Notes under the pieces: generated by a model
Database searches by the model: none
Told to the model about the DNA's origin: nothing
The model's input: the letters and a program-made list of their open reading frames with translations, nothing else
Part shown: piece after piece, positions 1-39,860 of the stretch
How the letters are laid out: each line of letters opens with the position of its first letter
Numbering within the stretch: the first letter of the stretch is position 1
Source of the DNA: Karalla daura
Lineage: Eukaryota > Chordata > Actinopteri > Chaetodontiformes > Leiognathidae
Reading direction: 5' to 3'
NCBI GenBank assembly: GCA_029224185.1
Contig: CM055193.1
Coordinates: 8,468,359 to 8,532,358, forward strand
DNA: 64,000 bases
Position numbers and translations under genes: made by a program

Positions 1-727
1 AGCATTTATTTGAGCTAAAGACCTTTTGTTTATACAAGCATGAGCTGAATTATTTACTTGTGTAGTTGTGTAAATGTGACGCTTGAACAAATCACTTGAC
101 TCCACCCTTATTGACAATGAAAGAAACTGTTTATTGATCAGAAAATACGTCATTTAACATCATCAAGATTGTGTCCAGATACAGCTACGTGCACTGTAGC
201 AATCATTAACACTGCCAATAAGAGCACGTCTCACACTTACAGGGAATAAATAATGCACTGTTAACTGTAATTATTCAATGCTTCGAGCATCAGGAGTTAA
301 ATCCCATCCACGTCGGCTGCGTTGCGTGAATATTATAACCCTGATAAATGAAACTTAAAAGCTGCAGAGCCAAGTGTCACCAGAGGTCAGATTTCTGGCT
401 TGTTTGTGTAATTTAGGTGAACCGGCCCTTTGAAAATGCTTTGCGGCGCTGTTAAAACACCTTTCCCCTCCCCGCCTCGCCCCCTCAGTGTGTGAACAGA
501 TTTGACTGATCACTGACGTAAACGTGACTGACATGAGCTCTGATAGGTGACTCATCCCCTTTCCAATCCCATGTCGTCTCTGTGGGTGCATGTCTCTTTC
601 CCTTACCCCCCCCCCAGTTTTTTTTCCTTTTTTTGCCTCCCATAATCCCTCTCTTGCTCCATTTACATGTCACTTCCTCAGTAATATCTCTCTCTGATGT
701 GCTCCCTGCCCCTCCCCTGTCCCACAG
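1..727 (+). other. grip2 intron (5' flank of first visible exon)
   Basis: There is no coding exon here that I can support. The stretch is AT-rich at the left and pyrimidine-rich near 600-660, and it ends in a plausible acceptor (cccacag at 721-727) for the first visible grip2 exon. The upstream exons, which should encode PDZ1 to PDZ3, lie outside the window. Open frames on either strand show no family resemblance. Confidence 0.6.
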
Positions 728-15336
<14,609 letters not shown>

Positions 15337-15768
15337 GCGCACATGGATATGTGCTCCTCCAGGGGGGGTGGGGGGGGGGGGGTGGTAGAGGTGGGCTAGG
15401 GTGGGATGGGATGATGGGGGGGGGGGGGTCACTTTTCGCACACATCACGTCACGCACGTTTGAGTCTGTCACGCCGTAACGTCTCGGACGGAGTCTCGCA
15501 TCCGCGTTTGGCAGAAGAACGTAGAGGAGCGCTCCCACCGCCCCGGAGCGTCTCCCACTCACAGAGTTACAAGCGCGTGAGCGGCTTTAGTCACTGTGTT
15601 CACATGATGTGGTTCAGAGGAGGCTCTGGCTTCAGGACACACACACCCACATACACACACACACACACCACCACCACCACTGCTGCCACAGCCCCCCTCC
15701 CCCCCTCCACCACTTCCCTCTCCAGAGGCAAAGCCACATGCAGGGGTTATATAACAGAGGAGTCATAG

Positions 15769-15802
<34 letters not shown>

Positions 15803-16457
15803 GCACACGCACACGCACACGCACACGCACACACACAAACCAACCCTTGCACCCACATTGCACATATTTACTATACTTTGCCATTTAATGAGCGCATTGT
15901 TCCCGTTACGAAAAAAAAAAAAAGAAACGGTGCACGGACACACAAGGTGTTAATGGACTCGGGGTTCAGACCACATTGTGCGCACGCATTTGAGTTATTT
16001 CGGCCAGATCTTGGCTCCCTGCCCCAGTTTCCACTCTCACCTCCACGCTGGCCGCCCTACAGAGGGGACAGTGCCTGCAAATAGATAGAAATGCTGTCTG
16101 CTGCACGCCAACTATCATTAACTTTATTTTAAAGCCCCTTATATCTCAATACCGGGAATGCCCGTGAAGACGCGCTAACCTTTCCTGTTTGAGAGGCGGG
16201 CGCGCCCCTGCGCGGCCCGTTTTCGGTTTCTGAATGGTTCCATACAGTAGCACCCATGTTGGTTGCGGTTTTGGATAATTTGGACACGGCCACATGTTTA
16301 CAAATATCTTAGTGTGGTTTCCATCTTGCGTTTCACATTTGCACAGGTTTCTTCCCTTACACATCATTTGCACGGCTCTCGGTTCGAGTTTCCCCTCACT
16401 CCCCCTCTCCTCACTTTTACTTTTCGTCTGCACCGGGCCAGGACCACTTTAGGGGTG

Positions 16458-16835
16458 GGTTAGTTGAAGTCAATCTGCAGCCATCTCTCACAAAATGGAG
16501 GACCTTTCGGTATTGTTTTGTTTTTTTGTTTTTTTTTTATTGATGAATGATCCTGTTTTCACTTTGACATGTGACTGGAATGGTTATGACTTTATTGTCC
16601 CTGCGGCTGTTGTTTTTTTCCACAGGTTGAAGCATGCGTAGGGTGCGTGCTCAGCAAGTAGCTCGCCCGTATATAAAACAATGGAGGAGGAGGAGGAGGA
16701 GGAGGTGGAGGAGGAGGAGCTACCGTCAGGGTGCTCCAGTTTTTAGCATAGCGTTGTGTTTTTTGGAAATGCAACAGATGTGGCCTGCTGATCCAGCTGC
16801 CTCTCTGGAAATGTGACACGTTTGGTTTCATGTGT
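16458..16835 (+). repeat. Unidentified dispersed repeat, copy A
   Basis: This copy shares an ordered series of words with 21557-21910: ccatctctcacaaaatgg, aggacctttc, gacatgtgactgg, ccacaggttgaagc, tgcgtagggtgcgtgctc, tataaaacaatg, a GGA-repeat block, and ccagctgcctctctg. It lies in the presumed grip2 3' UTR. Proline-rich frames on the minus strand come from the GGA block and show no domain. Confidence 0.8.
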
Positions 16836-17202
16836 CGGCTGATGTGGAGACGTTGAAGCAGCCTTAGAGCCTGATTAATCCTTGGGACGATAACTTGTAT
16901 TAAATGTCATGTTGTATCCAAAGGCCTATTTTTAAAGTTTTTTTCTTTTTTTTAATTTATCGTATTGTACCTTTTGATTTTATCGTTTCATGGTATGCAG
17001 TATTTCGTTTTTATTTACACTACATGCAAATACACGACAGTATCTCTATGTAAGCTGTGATACAGAATGTGGCTGCACATCTGGTTTTATCTCCTCCCTG
17101 AGCACGTCAGGAATCGTTTCGACTTGAAAGATGTATCGGATATCACTTTATTTTTGTTATTTAATTTATTATAAATTAAGAAATGTATTTCTTTTTTATA
17201 AG

Positions 17203-17208
17203 AATAAA
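17203..17208 (+). promoter_or_regulatory. grip2: Candidate poly(A) signal of grip2
   Basis: A canonical AATAAA lies in an AT-rich stretch and is followed by T/G-rich sequence, about 1.87 kb after the grip2 stop. It is the best-placed sense-strand signal before the convergent slc6a6 gene. Confidence 0.5.
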
Positions 17209-18424
17209 AGTTATGAAACCATAATTTGGATGGCTGGTTTAATTTGGACTTCCTCAACGACAACAAATGTTGTAAATGTAAATGTGTCGCTTTTAAGAGG
17301 TCTTTAGAGCAAAGGGGCTATTTTTAACCTCATTAACCTACATGTGTCAAATGTACAAACGCACGCAGCTCCGGTAACGTGATCTAACGTGAAGCATTTG
17401 GTGAGTGTGCAACCATCTGACACTTACTGCGTGCTACTTGTTGGAACAGCGAGGTGTTATTGGTAAATATTGAGGTATTTTGGTGGTCGCCGTTTTGAAG
17501 CTGAAGGTTGATGGGACGCAGTATGAAGATAGGATGCTGGAGTCACCTGGCTGAATAAGGATGTCTGCGTAGTTATTTTATTCTGGGATTGGGTGTTGGA
17601 TTGGCAGCGGGACACCCTTAAAAAATCCAGGACAAGTGTCAATGAGCTGTCAGAGGAAGTAGTAGGCGCCCTGAGTTTGGGGTGGGGGTGGGGGCCGGTA
17701 TAAGTGGCTCAATGGACGTGCATTTACACACATGGAAAGCTATTTTAGGTCTTAAAATGTATTGGGTATGTATATATACATGCTGCTTTGTCATAAGAGC
17801 CAGTGCTAAAGATCAAATGATCAGATTTACCGCTCACCGTCCAAAACTAATAATAATGAACAGCGTTTGATGAGAGGGCTAAATCACATGTGGCGACTGT
17901 CTCCAAGGCGCTTGTAGTTAAGTCATCTTGAAATTTTAGAAGTGCAATGATACCCCGCTTAGTGTCATTCCTGTTGGGCCCATGTGTCTGTGAAGACAGA
18001 TTGGATGTCACTGTGCTGAAACTCGGTCTCTAAATCATCCGCGCCGGGCCAGTAGATCTCCATTTATTTAAAAGAGATATTTACTTTGCTTGATGACTAT
18101 TTGCTGAGCTGGATTCAAAGCCCGTGTAAAATATTCCAGTCCTGCGTCGATCTGGCGTCACGAGGAAAAGCAGAAGCACCAGCGGACGAGTCGAAACCTT
18201 TTATACAGCTGGTTCACAGTTTTTGTTTCTGTGTTATTTGTGGAAGAATCTGGAATTGTCCCTCTGCTAAACTAGATTAGCGGGAAAAAGTCCAGATCTG
18301 TTAATTTAATGTCATGGTGTAAAATGCTAAAGGTCATGCCTATGCTCGTCTTGCTGAAGGACGCTATTGAAATATTCTGGGGAATAGAGACAGTATATCA
18401 CAGTATATACATAATTCTAATGAT

Positions 18425-18705
18425 ATTGGGTGACATGGTGAATCGGTCGCCTCACAACAAGCAGGTTCCTGGTTTGCATCCGGAGAAGCAGGGCCTCTCT
18501 CTCCTCCGGTTTCCTACCACTGTCCAAAAATATGCACATTTAGGCCAATTTGCAACCCTGGATGTGACAGAGATTGTGTGTGTGGGTGTGTGCCCTGAAA
18601 TGGACCGGCCAACCTGTGCAGGGTGTTTTCCTTGTCTTTTGTCCTGGATTGATATAGTACCCAAACTGCATGGGCACAGTGAGATGATAATGGGGTATTA
18701 GGAGA
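18425..18705 (+). repeat. Decayed SINE/L2-type interspersed repeat, copy 2
   Basis: It has the same order of words as the other copies: acatggtgaatcggtcgcct near the head (a tRNA-derived or SINE-like start), then cctccggtttcctaccactg, tccaaaaatatgcacattta, ggccaatttgcaaccctg, then a cagggtgttttcc-like segment. Orientation is plus. Confidence 0.65.
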
Positions 18706-18858
18706 AAATGTCAAAGCTCAGATGGAGGAGTTACTACAGAGAATGCATGTGGAGCCCTAAATGAATGGAAAAAGCTTGTAGATTTTCATGTAGGATATTT
18801 CAGGAAGAGTCCAAATATGAACAATATAATGAATAATATTCCTGCATAGCTAGAAGGT

Positions 18859-19202
18859 GTGTTTCCATCACTGTTAGAAATGCGCAAAACCTAAATATCG
18901 CAACAGAAAACTGGTCATGGAAACACTTGAAAAACCTGAAATATCGCTGTACACTGACACTCCTGTGCACATAGAAGTGTATTGTAAAAGCGAAACAGAA
19001 ACCTTTTTTTTTTCCATGCGTCATATAACATAGAGGGTCATGTGACCAGTTTGCTTCAAACAAGATGGCGTGGTGTGAGTGAGACTGAAGTTTTTCAACA
19101 CCTAATTTAAGTATCTAACAATCCATCAACCTCAAAATGGAGTCTCTCGGTACAAGATTTTACAAACTCGATAGGATATCGCAAACACCCTTATGTGGAA
19201 AC
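18859..19202. repeat. Candidate MITE with imperfect terminal inverted repeats
   Basis: The left end gtgtttccatcac and the right end ttatgtggaaac form an imperfect inverted pair. Internal words such as atatcgcaacagaaaac, atggaaacacttgaaaaa and atatcgctgta match a type of fish element rich in TTTCCAT and CGCAA. The length is about 340 bp. No transposase is present, so it would be non-autonomous. Confidence 0.4.
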
Positions 19203-19369
19203 AACTGCAGGTAGCAACGGTACTTTCTATATATTTTTTAAATACTGTTTTTATTTAGCGATAAACTGTTAAGGAAATGCAACTACTTCAGCCATTATGA
19301 ACAGTCACTTTAAGACTCAGAGGTGTCATGTTTGTGTGGGTATATGCAAAAAGAACGACTCGACACGAG

Positions 19370-21001
19370 AAAGTCCAAAGAAAAAGATGTTTATTTGTAA
19401 TCTATAAAGAAATGATGCAATGTGCATCTCAAAGGGGACGACTGTGAGACAAAAATACTTTGGTACACTTGAATTTCCAAGTAGCACAAGATTTATCACG
19501 GACAAAGCAGCACGGTACTGTGGTGGCTCCTGCACATGCTTCAGGAGATCTTACTCTGTTTTGTTTTTTATTCTTTTTTTATTTGAACTGCGGATGTTGT
19601 TGTTGTTGTTCCATGGTCGATATTTCATTAATTTTTTTGTACAACTTCTTGAAATTTAACAGTGCAGTTTGAGCGAGAGCAGAGGGCGACGCCGCTTCAA
19701 TGACAATTGCACACTGAGAAATGTAATCCAGGCTCACAACGTGACTCCATATTTAGACGACAAATTGCTGAGCTTTCACTGATGTGACTCGGTGATGGCT
19801 TTCACATGATGTACAGTATAAAATTGTTATAAAAAGGCATATGTGATTTACAAACAATTCAAATTCTACAATACAAATGCCTAAGCTGAACATTAGAAAC
19901 TAGAATCCAGTGGTAGTTCTGCAGAGCACATCCGCTACCGTGCTCGTTTGCACACAGGGAGCGAGCGGTTAGGATATTTAGACGATATTTAGAAGAATTA
20001 CGCTTATTACTCTTTAAGTGATGTTCTCACAGATCCACCGAACAATTAATAATCAGAATGTTTGACGTCAGATTGCTAGTCGATTTTTTTCTTTTACCAT
20101 TGTCTTAGCGAGGAGACAAGTAGATACTGTATATCAAAGTTTACAATATCAAAAAAGTTAGAAGCTAAAAACATTTCCTCCCGAAATGTGTTGCAACTGT
20201 AACTGCGATACCTTGCAACGATACAAACAAACAACTACAATAAAGGTGAAACAACATATAAAGTGCAAAGAGAGGTTTCAATAAATGCACTGGGACTGAC
20301 TATAGTAGTCACACAGGCAGTGTACAAATACTCTAAAAATGCCACTTCCCTTTTATCCTCGACTTCTCTTTCTTAGCTGTTTTTCTCTTATTATTATGAT
20401 CTCAACTGCTTTGAGGTCTTATGAACGCATTTCTCACAGTATTTGGCCAAGGCCTTGTTCAACTTGTAACTCAAAAAGGGCATCAAGCAAGATTAAGTCT
20501 ATACACTGCATATTGCCACCTAACATGTTACAGATATGTAGTCTGACAGATGTGGGCGGCACGTGGTACATTCATTTTCAACGCAGGGATGAACAACGAC
20601 AAGAGATTAGAAGTAAGCTTGGGCGACGAAAAGAACAAAAAAAAAATAAAGGTCTAATTCCTCGTCTCTCCTGAATCAAAACAAAGGTAGTAAACATTGA
20701 ACATGTTCTATCTAAAAAAGAAAAAAAAAGAAAAAAAAAAGAAATACTGCCTAAGCTGAGATCAGTGCCGACTACAGCGACAATTGTAACATCAACAATA
20801 TTGATATAGTAAAAAATAAAAAAAAAATTACAAGAGAAAAAAAAAAATTACAACAATAATATATAACTCTCTTCATAAAAATCAAACCAGAGTATCTCTA
20901 AGGTGAATATATTGGAGAATGTAAACCTACCATTACCAATGTTAGCAAATATGATAATAACACAGAAAGCACATCAATCTTATTTCTCTCACAGAGAGCG
21001 C
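19370..21001 (-). other. slc6a6: slc6a6 3' untranslated region (probable)
   Basis: This is non-coding sequence downstream of the taurine transporter stop codon. On + it is marked by A-rich runs at about 20635-20870, which are T-runs in the transcript. No other gene or RNA is recognisable. Confidence 0.45.
19390..19395 (-). promoter_or_regulatory. slc6a6: Candidate poly(A) signal of slc6a6
   Basis: TTTATT on + reads AATAAA on -. It is about 1.6 kb downstream of the slc6a6 stop, which would give a long, A/T-rich 3' UTR (about 19370-21001). Other signals lie in between, so this choice is tentative. Confidence 0.4.
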
Positions 21002-33684
<12,683 letters not shown>

Positions 33685-33685
33685 G

Positions 33686-35008
33686 CTGTGTAAAACAAAA
33701 ACAAATAAAAAGGGAAAACACGGGACAGGAGATGGAGGGAAGGGAAACAAAGAGAGACAGAGGTGAGAGGGATAAGGCACAGATAGGCAAGAGCATTAAG
33801 GAGATAATGCTGTCTCCTGATTGCGTTACAGCACTGGTGGCACTAACGCCTGAGTACGTGATATGCGGTACTATGTTGCTAATCTTGATAATCTGAGCAA
33901 CTGATGCCTGGAGGTCATTTAGGCTAGAGAATTGTTTGGAGAGCTGGTTTGACTTCAAACAAATGAGCAGGGGCCGTATGCAAATAATTGTGGTGATTAA
34001 AAAACACAAACTCTGGGAGGTGACGCATTAAAAAGAAATCATTTGAATCTTACAAGGTTGGAGAGTGACATGCTACGACGTGCTCAGACAATATGACAGG
34101 CAATCGGCAGCTGATCTGCATTTTGTTCCAAAAACTGTGAACCTGTTTTACATCTACGTGTAAAAAAAAAAAAAAAGCCATTTTGTGCACACAATCTCAA
34201 GCCGTGCTCTTTTCAGTTACTGTGGACGACGTGTTTTCAGCTTTACGCCATCTCTGCTCAGAGGGGGGCACATTGTCACGGGAGGGGAAAAGGAAGGGGA
34301 CTTTTGGACGTGACACACGCATCCAAGGCCCCCGCGAAAAGTTTTCCCTTGGCTTTCGTCTTCGGCTACTGTATCAGCAACGAGTCAGCCCTCTGTAATC
34401 CAAATTTAGACGGCGAGATATCCCACCGCATTCCCAAAGCCCTGGCCTGCTCTCCGGAAGATACAACAGCTTAAGTTCACTTGAGTGTTTACACTGTAAA
34501 CCTCCTTTCCAAGAAGGACAGGATTTGTTATGACTGACAGGGGTATCCTATTTCCCCGCATGAGCCAAAAAGAGAAAAGAAACCCTAATAGGACAAGAAT
34601 AACTGAGCAAGACGTGTCGAAAACCCAGTGTGATTTAAGCCCCCAGCTGCCGGGCTAATGAAGAACAAAAGGGAACGCTGTGACTAATTGTCGGACGTGG
34701 GATTAACAGCTGTTACGGGACAGTTCGCTCTTCTTTGTATCACTGGACACTTGGTCTGAAGTCTGAAGACTCAACAAAGCTGTGATGAAATAACATTAAA
34801 ACCTCGTGAAACAATCAAAGAGTTTTGTCTTTGCTGGACTCCAAACCGAACAGCAGCGAAGGACATCTTCATCCTCACAGTGGTGATATGTGAACACCAA
34901 CCGCACAAGGAAGAAGATTCCCGGAGAGATCTCACATTCCTGCTGGGAACGCCGTGTCTGCTCTACTCGCCCAACGCTGGGACAGAAACCTCACCATCCC
35001 CCTGTGTG

Positions 35009-35059
<51 letters not shown>

Positions 35060-35707
35060 ACTGTGTCCCATCATTTTCTGGGCTCTCTCCCTCTTCCTGT
35101 TATGCATGACAAGTCAACTTGAACCGCTTTTCCATTCTCAGTGCTCCTTACATAACTGGATCAGTTGTTGCCTACCCCGCTCCTCATCCTGTTTCTACCT
35201 CTCCCTCCCTCTCTCTCTCAGCTTCTCTCTCCCTCTCTCTCTCTCTTTATCCCTTTTCCCCTCCTTTTACTCTCGCCTGCTCAGAGTGTGCTTTCACCTG
35301 CCCACATGGTGTTAGGAGGTGAGGCTGTCTGCCGGCCAGATAAGACTTAAGACAAACTGTCCTTGGGATTAAGTCCAAACATACTCGACTGCAAATTCCT
35401 TACTTGGAAAAGGGGAAAAAAAAAACCTCAGCACAACATTTAAAACAGCTAAAAGCCTGACTGATGTACAATAAACTCAGTGGCTTTTTACCTCAATATA
35501 GATCACAAAAGTCAACAATTACGTCTATCGGCAGCTTTTCCTCTGTTTGCTTAACCTTTCAACAGACCTGAATACACACAAAATCATTTCACTTTTAACT
35601 TCTATCTCGCTCCCCTCTGTAGAAAAAGATAACGCAGATGAAAGTCCAATAAAAGCAGAAACCGAGTCTCCTTTACAGTAACAGTAAAACAGAATTAGAA
35701 AACTTAC
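33686..35707 (-). other. Probable 5' intron of slc6a6
   Basis: Upstream of the exon starting at 33685, the minus strand has an acceptor (tttacacag). The candidate partner donor is at 35707. Between them are a GT array (35015-35056), a TC-rich stretch (35203-35250) and no recognisable exon. Confidence 0.45.
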
Positions 35708-35718
35708 ATTTCCTTCAT
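35708..35718 (-). CDS. slc6a6: Candidate alternative first coding segment of slc6a6
   Basis: On the minus strand a gccATGAAGGAAAT sequence is followed directly by the donor gtaagtt (35707 downward). Joined to the exon beginning at 33685 it reads M-K-E-I-M-A-Q-K-E-K, in frame with the transporter start. It may instead be only the end of a 5' UTR exon whose ATG is not the main start. There is no transcript evidence. Confidence 0.4.
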
Positions 35719-35984
35719 GGCTGCGACTATGTATAGAGGTCCTCTCCCTCAGCTGTCACCATTCCTCTGTACTGAATGCCTTTATGCCGCTACGGGTCAC
35801 AAGAAGCAGAGCTGACAGCAGGGCCCGCCCCTTGGCTAAAGACAATTAAATGCAAAGACGAGATTGGACGCAGCCCCGCAGTGACAGACAACTCAGGTAC
35901 CAACGTGGGAGGCTGTAAATTTCCACTTCTCACTACTCGCGACTCACTCACTACGTGCTACAAGCGTACGCCCAGCCAAGTGGT

Positions 35985-36038
35985 GGGGGGGGGGGGGTGA
36001 GCGCGCGCGTGCGTGTGTGTGTGTGTGTGTGTGTGTCA
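35985..36038 (+). repeat. G-run, GC and (GT)n simple repeat
   Basis: A G-run passes into gcgcgcgtgcg and then GT dinucleotides. It is intergenic, upstream of slc6a6. Confidence 0.85.
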
Positions 36039-36562
36039 CAGATGCACACACTTCTTCATGTTAGAGACACAGAGGGCGAGTCAGAAGGAAAAAGAAAAGG
36101 CTGCTCCAACACCGGGGGTGGGTCTTGAATTATGATGTTGTACAAATCCTCAAACTGAGGGCAGCATTCAGAGTTTTATTGCCTTTTTTGTAAAAAAAAA
36201 AAAAAGTAAAGCATGCTTTCATAACATCATCCCGCCGCTTGCAAGCATCTTTGTGTGAAAACTATTTTTATTCACACTTATGCTTTGATAATTGCCGGTA
36301 TGCAAGACATTTCAATTCGCCAGTCTCACTTCTTTCATGACATGTGATTCGTTATCTGGGAAATGTAAACCGGTACAGTATCAGCTTATAACAATCCCTA
36401 ATAAGGTAACATGTCTCCTCTGCTTATTCATGGTCTCTGTGGAGAGCACCCATTGCTCCGAGAGCTCACAATGGCTGAACAAAGCAGTGGCATAGCAAGA
36501 GTCTATTAAAAACCGATAAATTCCTCTCCAGGATTCACAAAGTTCGAGCCATCTGTCATTTA

Positions 36563-36601
<39 letters not shown>

Positions 36602-39409
36602 GTCAGACACCATCTTCCATCATATTTTGGCTCCGTGATCTGTGTACCATTTTCATTATGTAACCCTGGACAGATGCCGCCTAATCTATTGTGACACAGG
36701 GTTTGTATTTCGTAGGTAGATGCTAGCAAGAGAAAGAAAGCCTGATTCATGTGGGTCAACTCATAAAAGTACGCTCTGTTAATACAGAAGAGAGACAAGC
36801 CTCAGGGAGCCTGTTCAAACCAAGAGACCGCCTCTCAAATGGGTTTCAGTTGTGGGGAATGAAGCAGCGTCACGCTGGCTGACTGCATCTCTATTGTTGT
36901 AAATGGTTTTTGGTTAATAAGACGTTTGTTTAATGGACTCCTGTCTGCTATTCTGGCTCTCAGGTCCTTGTGGTGTCCAGAGATCTTCTAAGTGAGGTAG
37001 AGTGTATATGGATGATTCACTGTTGTGTTTGTAGTGTTAGCTATCCACGGTACTTTACAAAAACACCTGAAACCAAAATAATATCAGTCCTAATGTCTCA
37101 GCCACAGTTTGAATAGGCTGATGGATGACTACTCAGTAAACATAGCCAAATTAAATGAAACGGGTACATTTCTGGGACGAATATCAGGCAATTTCGACGA
37201 CTATCAAAGAGGCGCTCCTAATTTTGTAAGGGGGGCTCTTAAAAAAGCAGTCACAGACACCTGTTGCCGAGTTCCCATGCAGTTTTTGTTTTCAGCCACC
37301 AACTAAAAAAGGTACAGTGACCCCTTCAGTTTTTATCCCGTTGAGAGGGCGGATTGGGGTTATTAGAGGACGCACGTCGATCAATCATACCCTAGATGGG
37401 GGCTGAGGCACAAGAAGTAGGTTAAGCATGTGCCTGTAAGCATAAGATATAAGCTAGTAAACGCCTTAGTCCATCAGACCAAGCCTCCGTCAAAACACTC
37501 TCCCCTAAAAGGGTGCCTTCATTCACTCATTGATTCACTCAGTCAGTTTCATTCATTCATTAAGTGGTTTACTTGTTGGTGTGGAGGGTGAAAGTGCACC
37601 TGAAACCTGCAGCATACAAACACAAACACACTCTCGCTCAGTCAGATAAAAGCTTGGCTGCATTTGAATGCATCACCATCGACCTTCATAAGAAATGATA
37701 ATAGGAGAGGAGGAGCAGCGGCAGGAGTCTTATCAGCTGTAAACACAGGAAACAGGTTCAAAGGCCAAACATTTTTTTTTCTTCTTTTTATGAGCAAAAC
37801 ATGATCAGACCCAGTTATTTTCCGGAGCAGAGGGTTCAGATTCTCGGTTTCTTCCCGTTTCAGAATGATGTAAATAGCTAGGGCATGGCATCACGTCAAG
37901 GAAGAACAGGAGAACAAATATGATGACAGGATGAAATGTCTCAAAACTGAAAACACGGTGACACAACATTTATTCAGTTTCCTTTAAAGAAGAAAACATC
38001 ACACACACGCACGCACACACAAGAGGAGGATTTCCAGTGCAAATAGCTGCCACATTTCTCTTCCTCAACCTCTTTCTAAATAAAAACATAATTCCCTTCA
38101 TGCACTGGCTTGATATTAGTAAAGATGTCGGATTACCTGTCCTGGCTTTTAAGCAGGGTGTTGTTCCTGGGGGTTTAGTGGTTTCTGTTTTATCGCTGAG
38201 AGACACAATTGAGAGTGTTTGTCTGTGAGCGCATTGTTTCTACGAGCTGGTGCGCGTTTAATATCAGTTTGAGTGGAAAATCACCAGCCTGTCCATGCAA
38301 CCACGTCTTAAAGCGACAGTCTCCATCCCTGCACCTGAGCTCGCGCTACATACGCACATACGCACTTACACACACACACACACACGCGCGCGCGCACAAA
38401 CGCGCACACACATACGCGCTATGGCAATGAACCACTTCTCCTTTCACGTTTTAACATCTGTCTGTGGTCTGCACACGCTGCACACATTTAGCAAATATTG
38501 CAACATATCCAATTGCTTGCAAATCATGTTGGTGTCGCTTCCTGGATGTGAGGAGTGAAAAAGTACGGGTGGCGAGGTTGTCGGTTGAATCCTCTGTACG
38601 AGTGCATTCAGAGTTTCATTTTGGTCCTCATCACATTTCCTGGTTTGTTTACCACGTTGGGGATAAATTCAAAGATGTTAGACTGCGTGAGGTAATCCCT
38701 CACCTCCCACCTAGCGCCACCAGCCGGTGAACACATGACACTGGAGATCGTGGTTACAACTTCTGTCACATTGTTGCACCTCGTTGTTTGCTTTTAATGG
38801 TAGTAAATCGTTAGAAAATGCTTATCTGCTTGTGGTAATCCCTGACTTTTCATCTAGCGCCACCAGCAGGTGGATTTAAGGTCATGGATGCAATTTATGT
38901 ACCTGAAACACATTAAAAACAGAAATAAACATCAGTTTATGACAGTGATGGTGGAGAATCATTTGTGTAAAATTAACTTTTGGGTGACATATATAATCTA
39001 TAAAACCACAAACAAGTTTATGTAGTTTTTACTTTTATTTATCTGACAATTTATCTGTTAGTGGGGCTCTTTAGCTAGCTAAACAGCTAGCTATTGCTGT
39101 AGCTGTAGGACAACTAGTTAGATATTTTGGGCAGTTATGGTGAGCAGTCAGCTACTCAGACTCAGAAAAAAAATTTGCCATTTTTGCTGCATGCATAGCA
39201 TGTACACAAACGAGACATTTCATGCTGGTCCAGGGTGCAAACAACAGAACATGTAACAGAAAACACATTGTGCAGCTAAACAAATAACACTGCAGACAGA
39301 ACAAATAAAACAAAAGATCAGTGCAGACTGAAATATGCAAGAGGCAGCTGCAGGACAGGGAGCTAGCTAGATTGTATTTCATTATGAGGACTGTTGGTCC
39401 CATGTGACA

Positions 39410-39860
39410 AACGAGTGGTTAATACTGTCACCTCACAGTGAGGACCTCTGTTCAGCTCCTACTGTAGGTCAGACCTTTTTGTTCTCTGCTGTCCTCCCAC
39501 AGTCCTAAAACATGCATGTTCAGCAACAATTTGTTGCTACAATTAGCCACACAGTGGCTGGAAAGCTGAAACCAAAGGGCCTTTCTGTGTCGAGTCTGCA
39601 TGTTCCACCTGTATCTGCATGTATTTGGTCTGATTTCCTCCCACAGTCCAAAAGCAAACATGTCTCAACAGATTGGAGACCTAAATTCACCCTTAGGTGG
39701 ACCTTATACTCCTTATACTCCATACTCCCGTAGGAGTATGTAAGTGATTAATGGCTCGATCTGACCTGCGATGGACCGGACTTGTTTTATTTCATGCCTT
39801 GACCCTTGTGAAGATGGTTGGTTGCATGCAAGTGAAGAAAATGGATGGTGCTGTAACCAA
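39410..39860 (+). repeat. Decayed SINE/L2-type interspersed repeat, copy 3 (rearranged)
   Basis: The signature appears twice in a row: gtcctcccacagtcctaaaa then catgcatgttcagc at about 39490-39530, and then gatttcctcccacagtccaaaa at 39630-39655, followed by caaacatgt, a ctaaattcacccttaggtg segment, a gatggaccgg segment and aaaatggatgg. It looks like two nested or tandem fragments. Confidence 0.6.

Larger units (their letters stand above)
15337..17230 (+). other. grip2: grip2 3' untranslated region (probable)
   Basis: No further frame continues after the stop at 15334-15336. The stretch holds a G-run (about 15361-15428), CA-rich arrays (15645-15670, 15769-15838), a GGA-rich block (16683-16722) inside a dispersed repeat copy, and then an AT-rich tail with AATAAA at 17203-17208. 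Treating it all as one 3' UTR is an inference from that signal; an earlier poly(A) site is possible. Confidence 0.5.
16840..19370. other. Intergenic stretch between convergent grip2 and slc6a6
   Basis: After the grip2 poly(A) signal (17203) I see no gene. The stretch holds a SINE/L2-like remnant (18425-18705) and a MITE-like element (18859-19202). The rest is unremarkable AT-rich sequence. Confidence 0.55.

Noticed and set aside
16592..16831. Minus-strand proline-rich frame (and its counterpart at 21688-21957)
   Set aside because: The proline run is the complement of the GGA block in the dispersed repeat; the shared flanking words reflect repeat homology, not a conserved protein.
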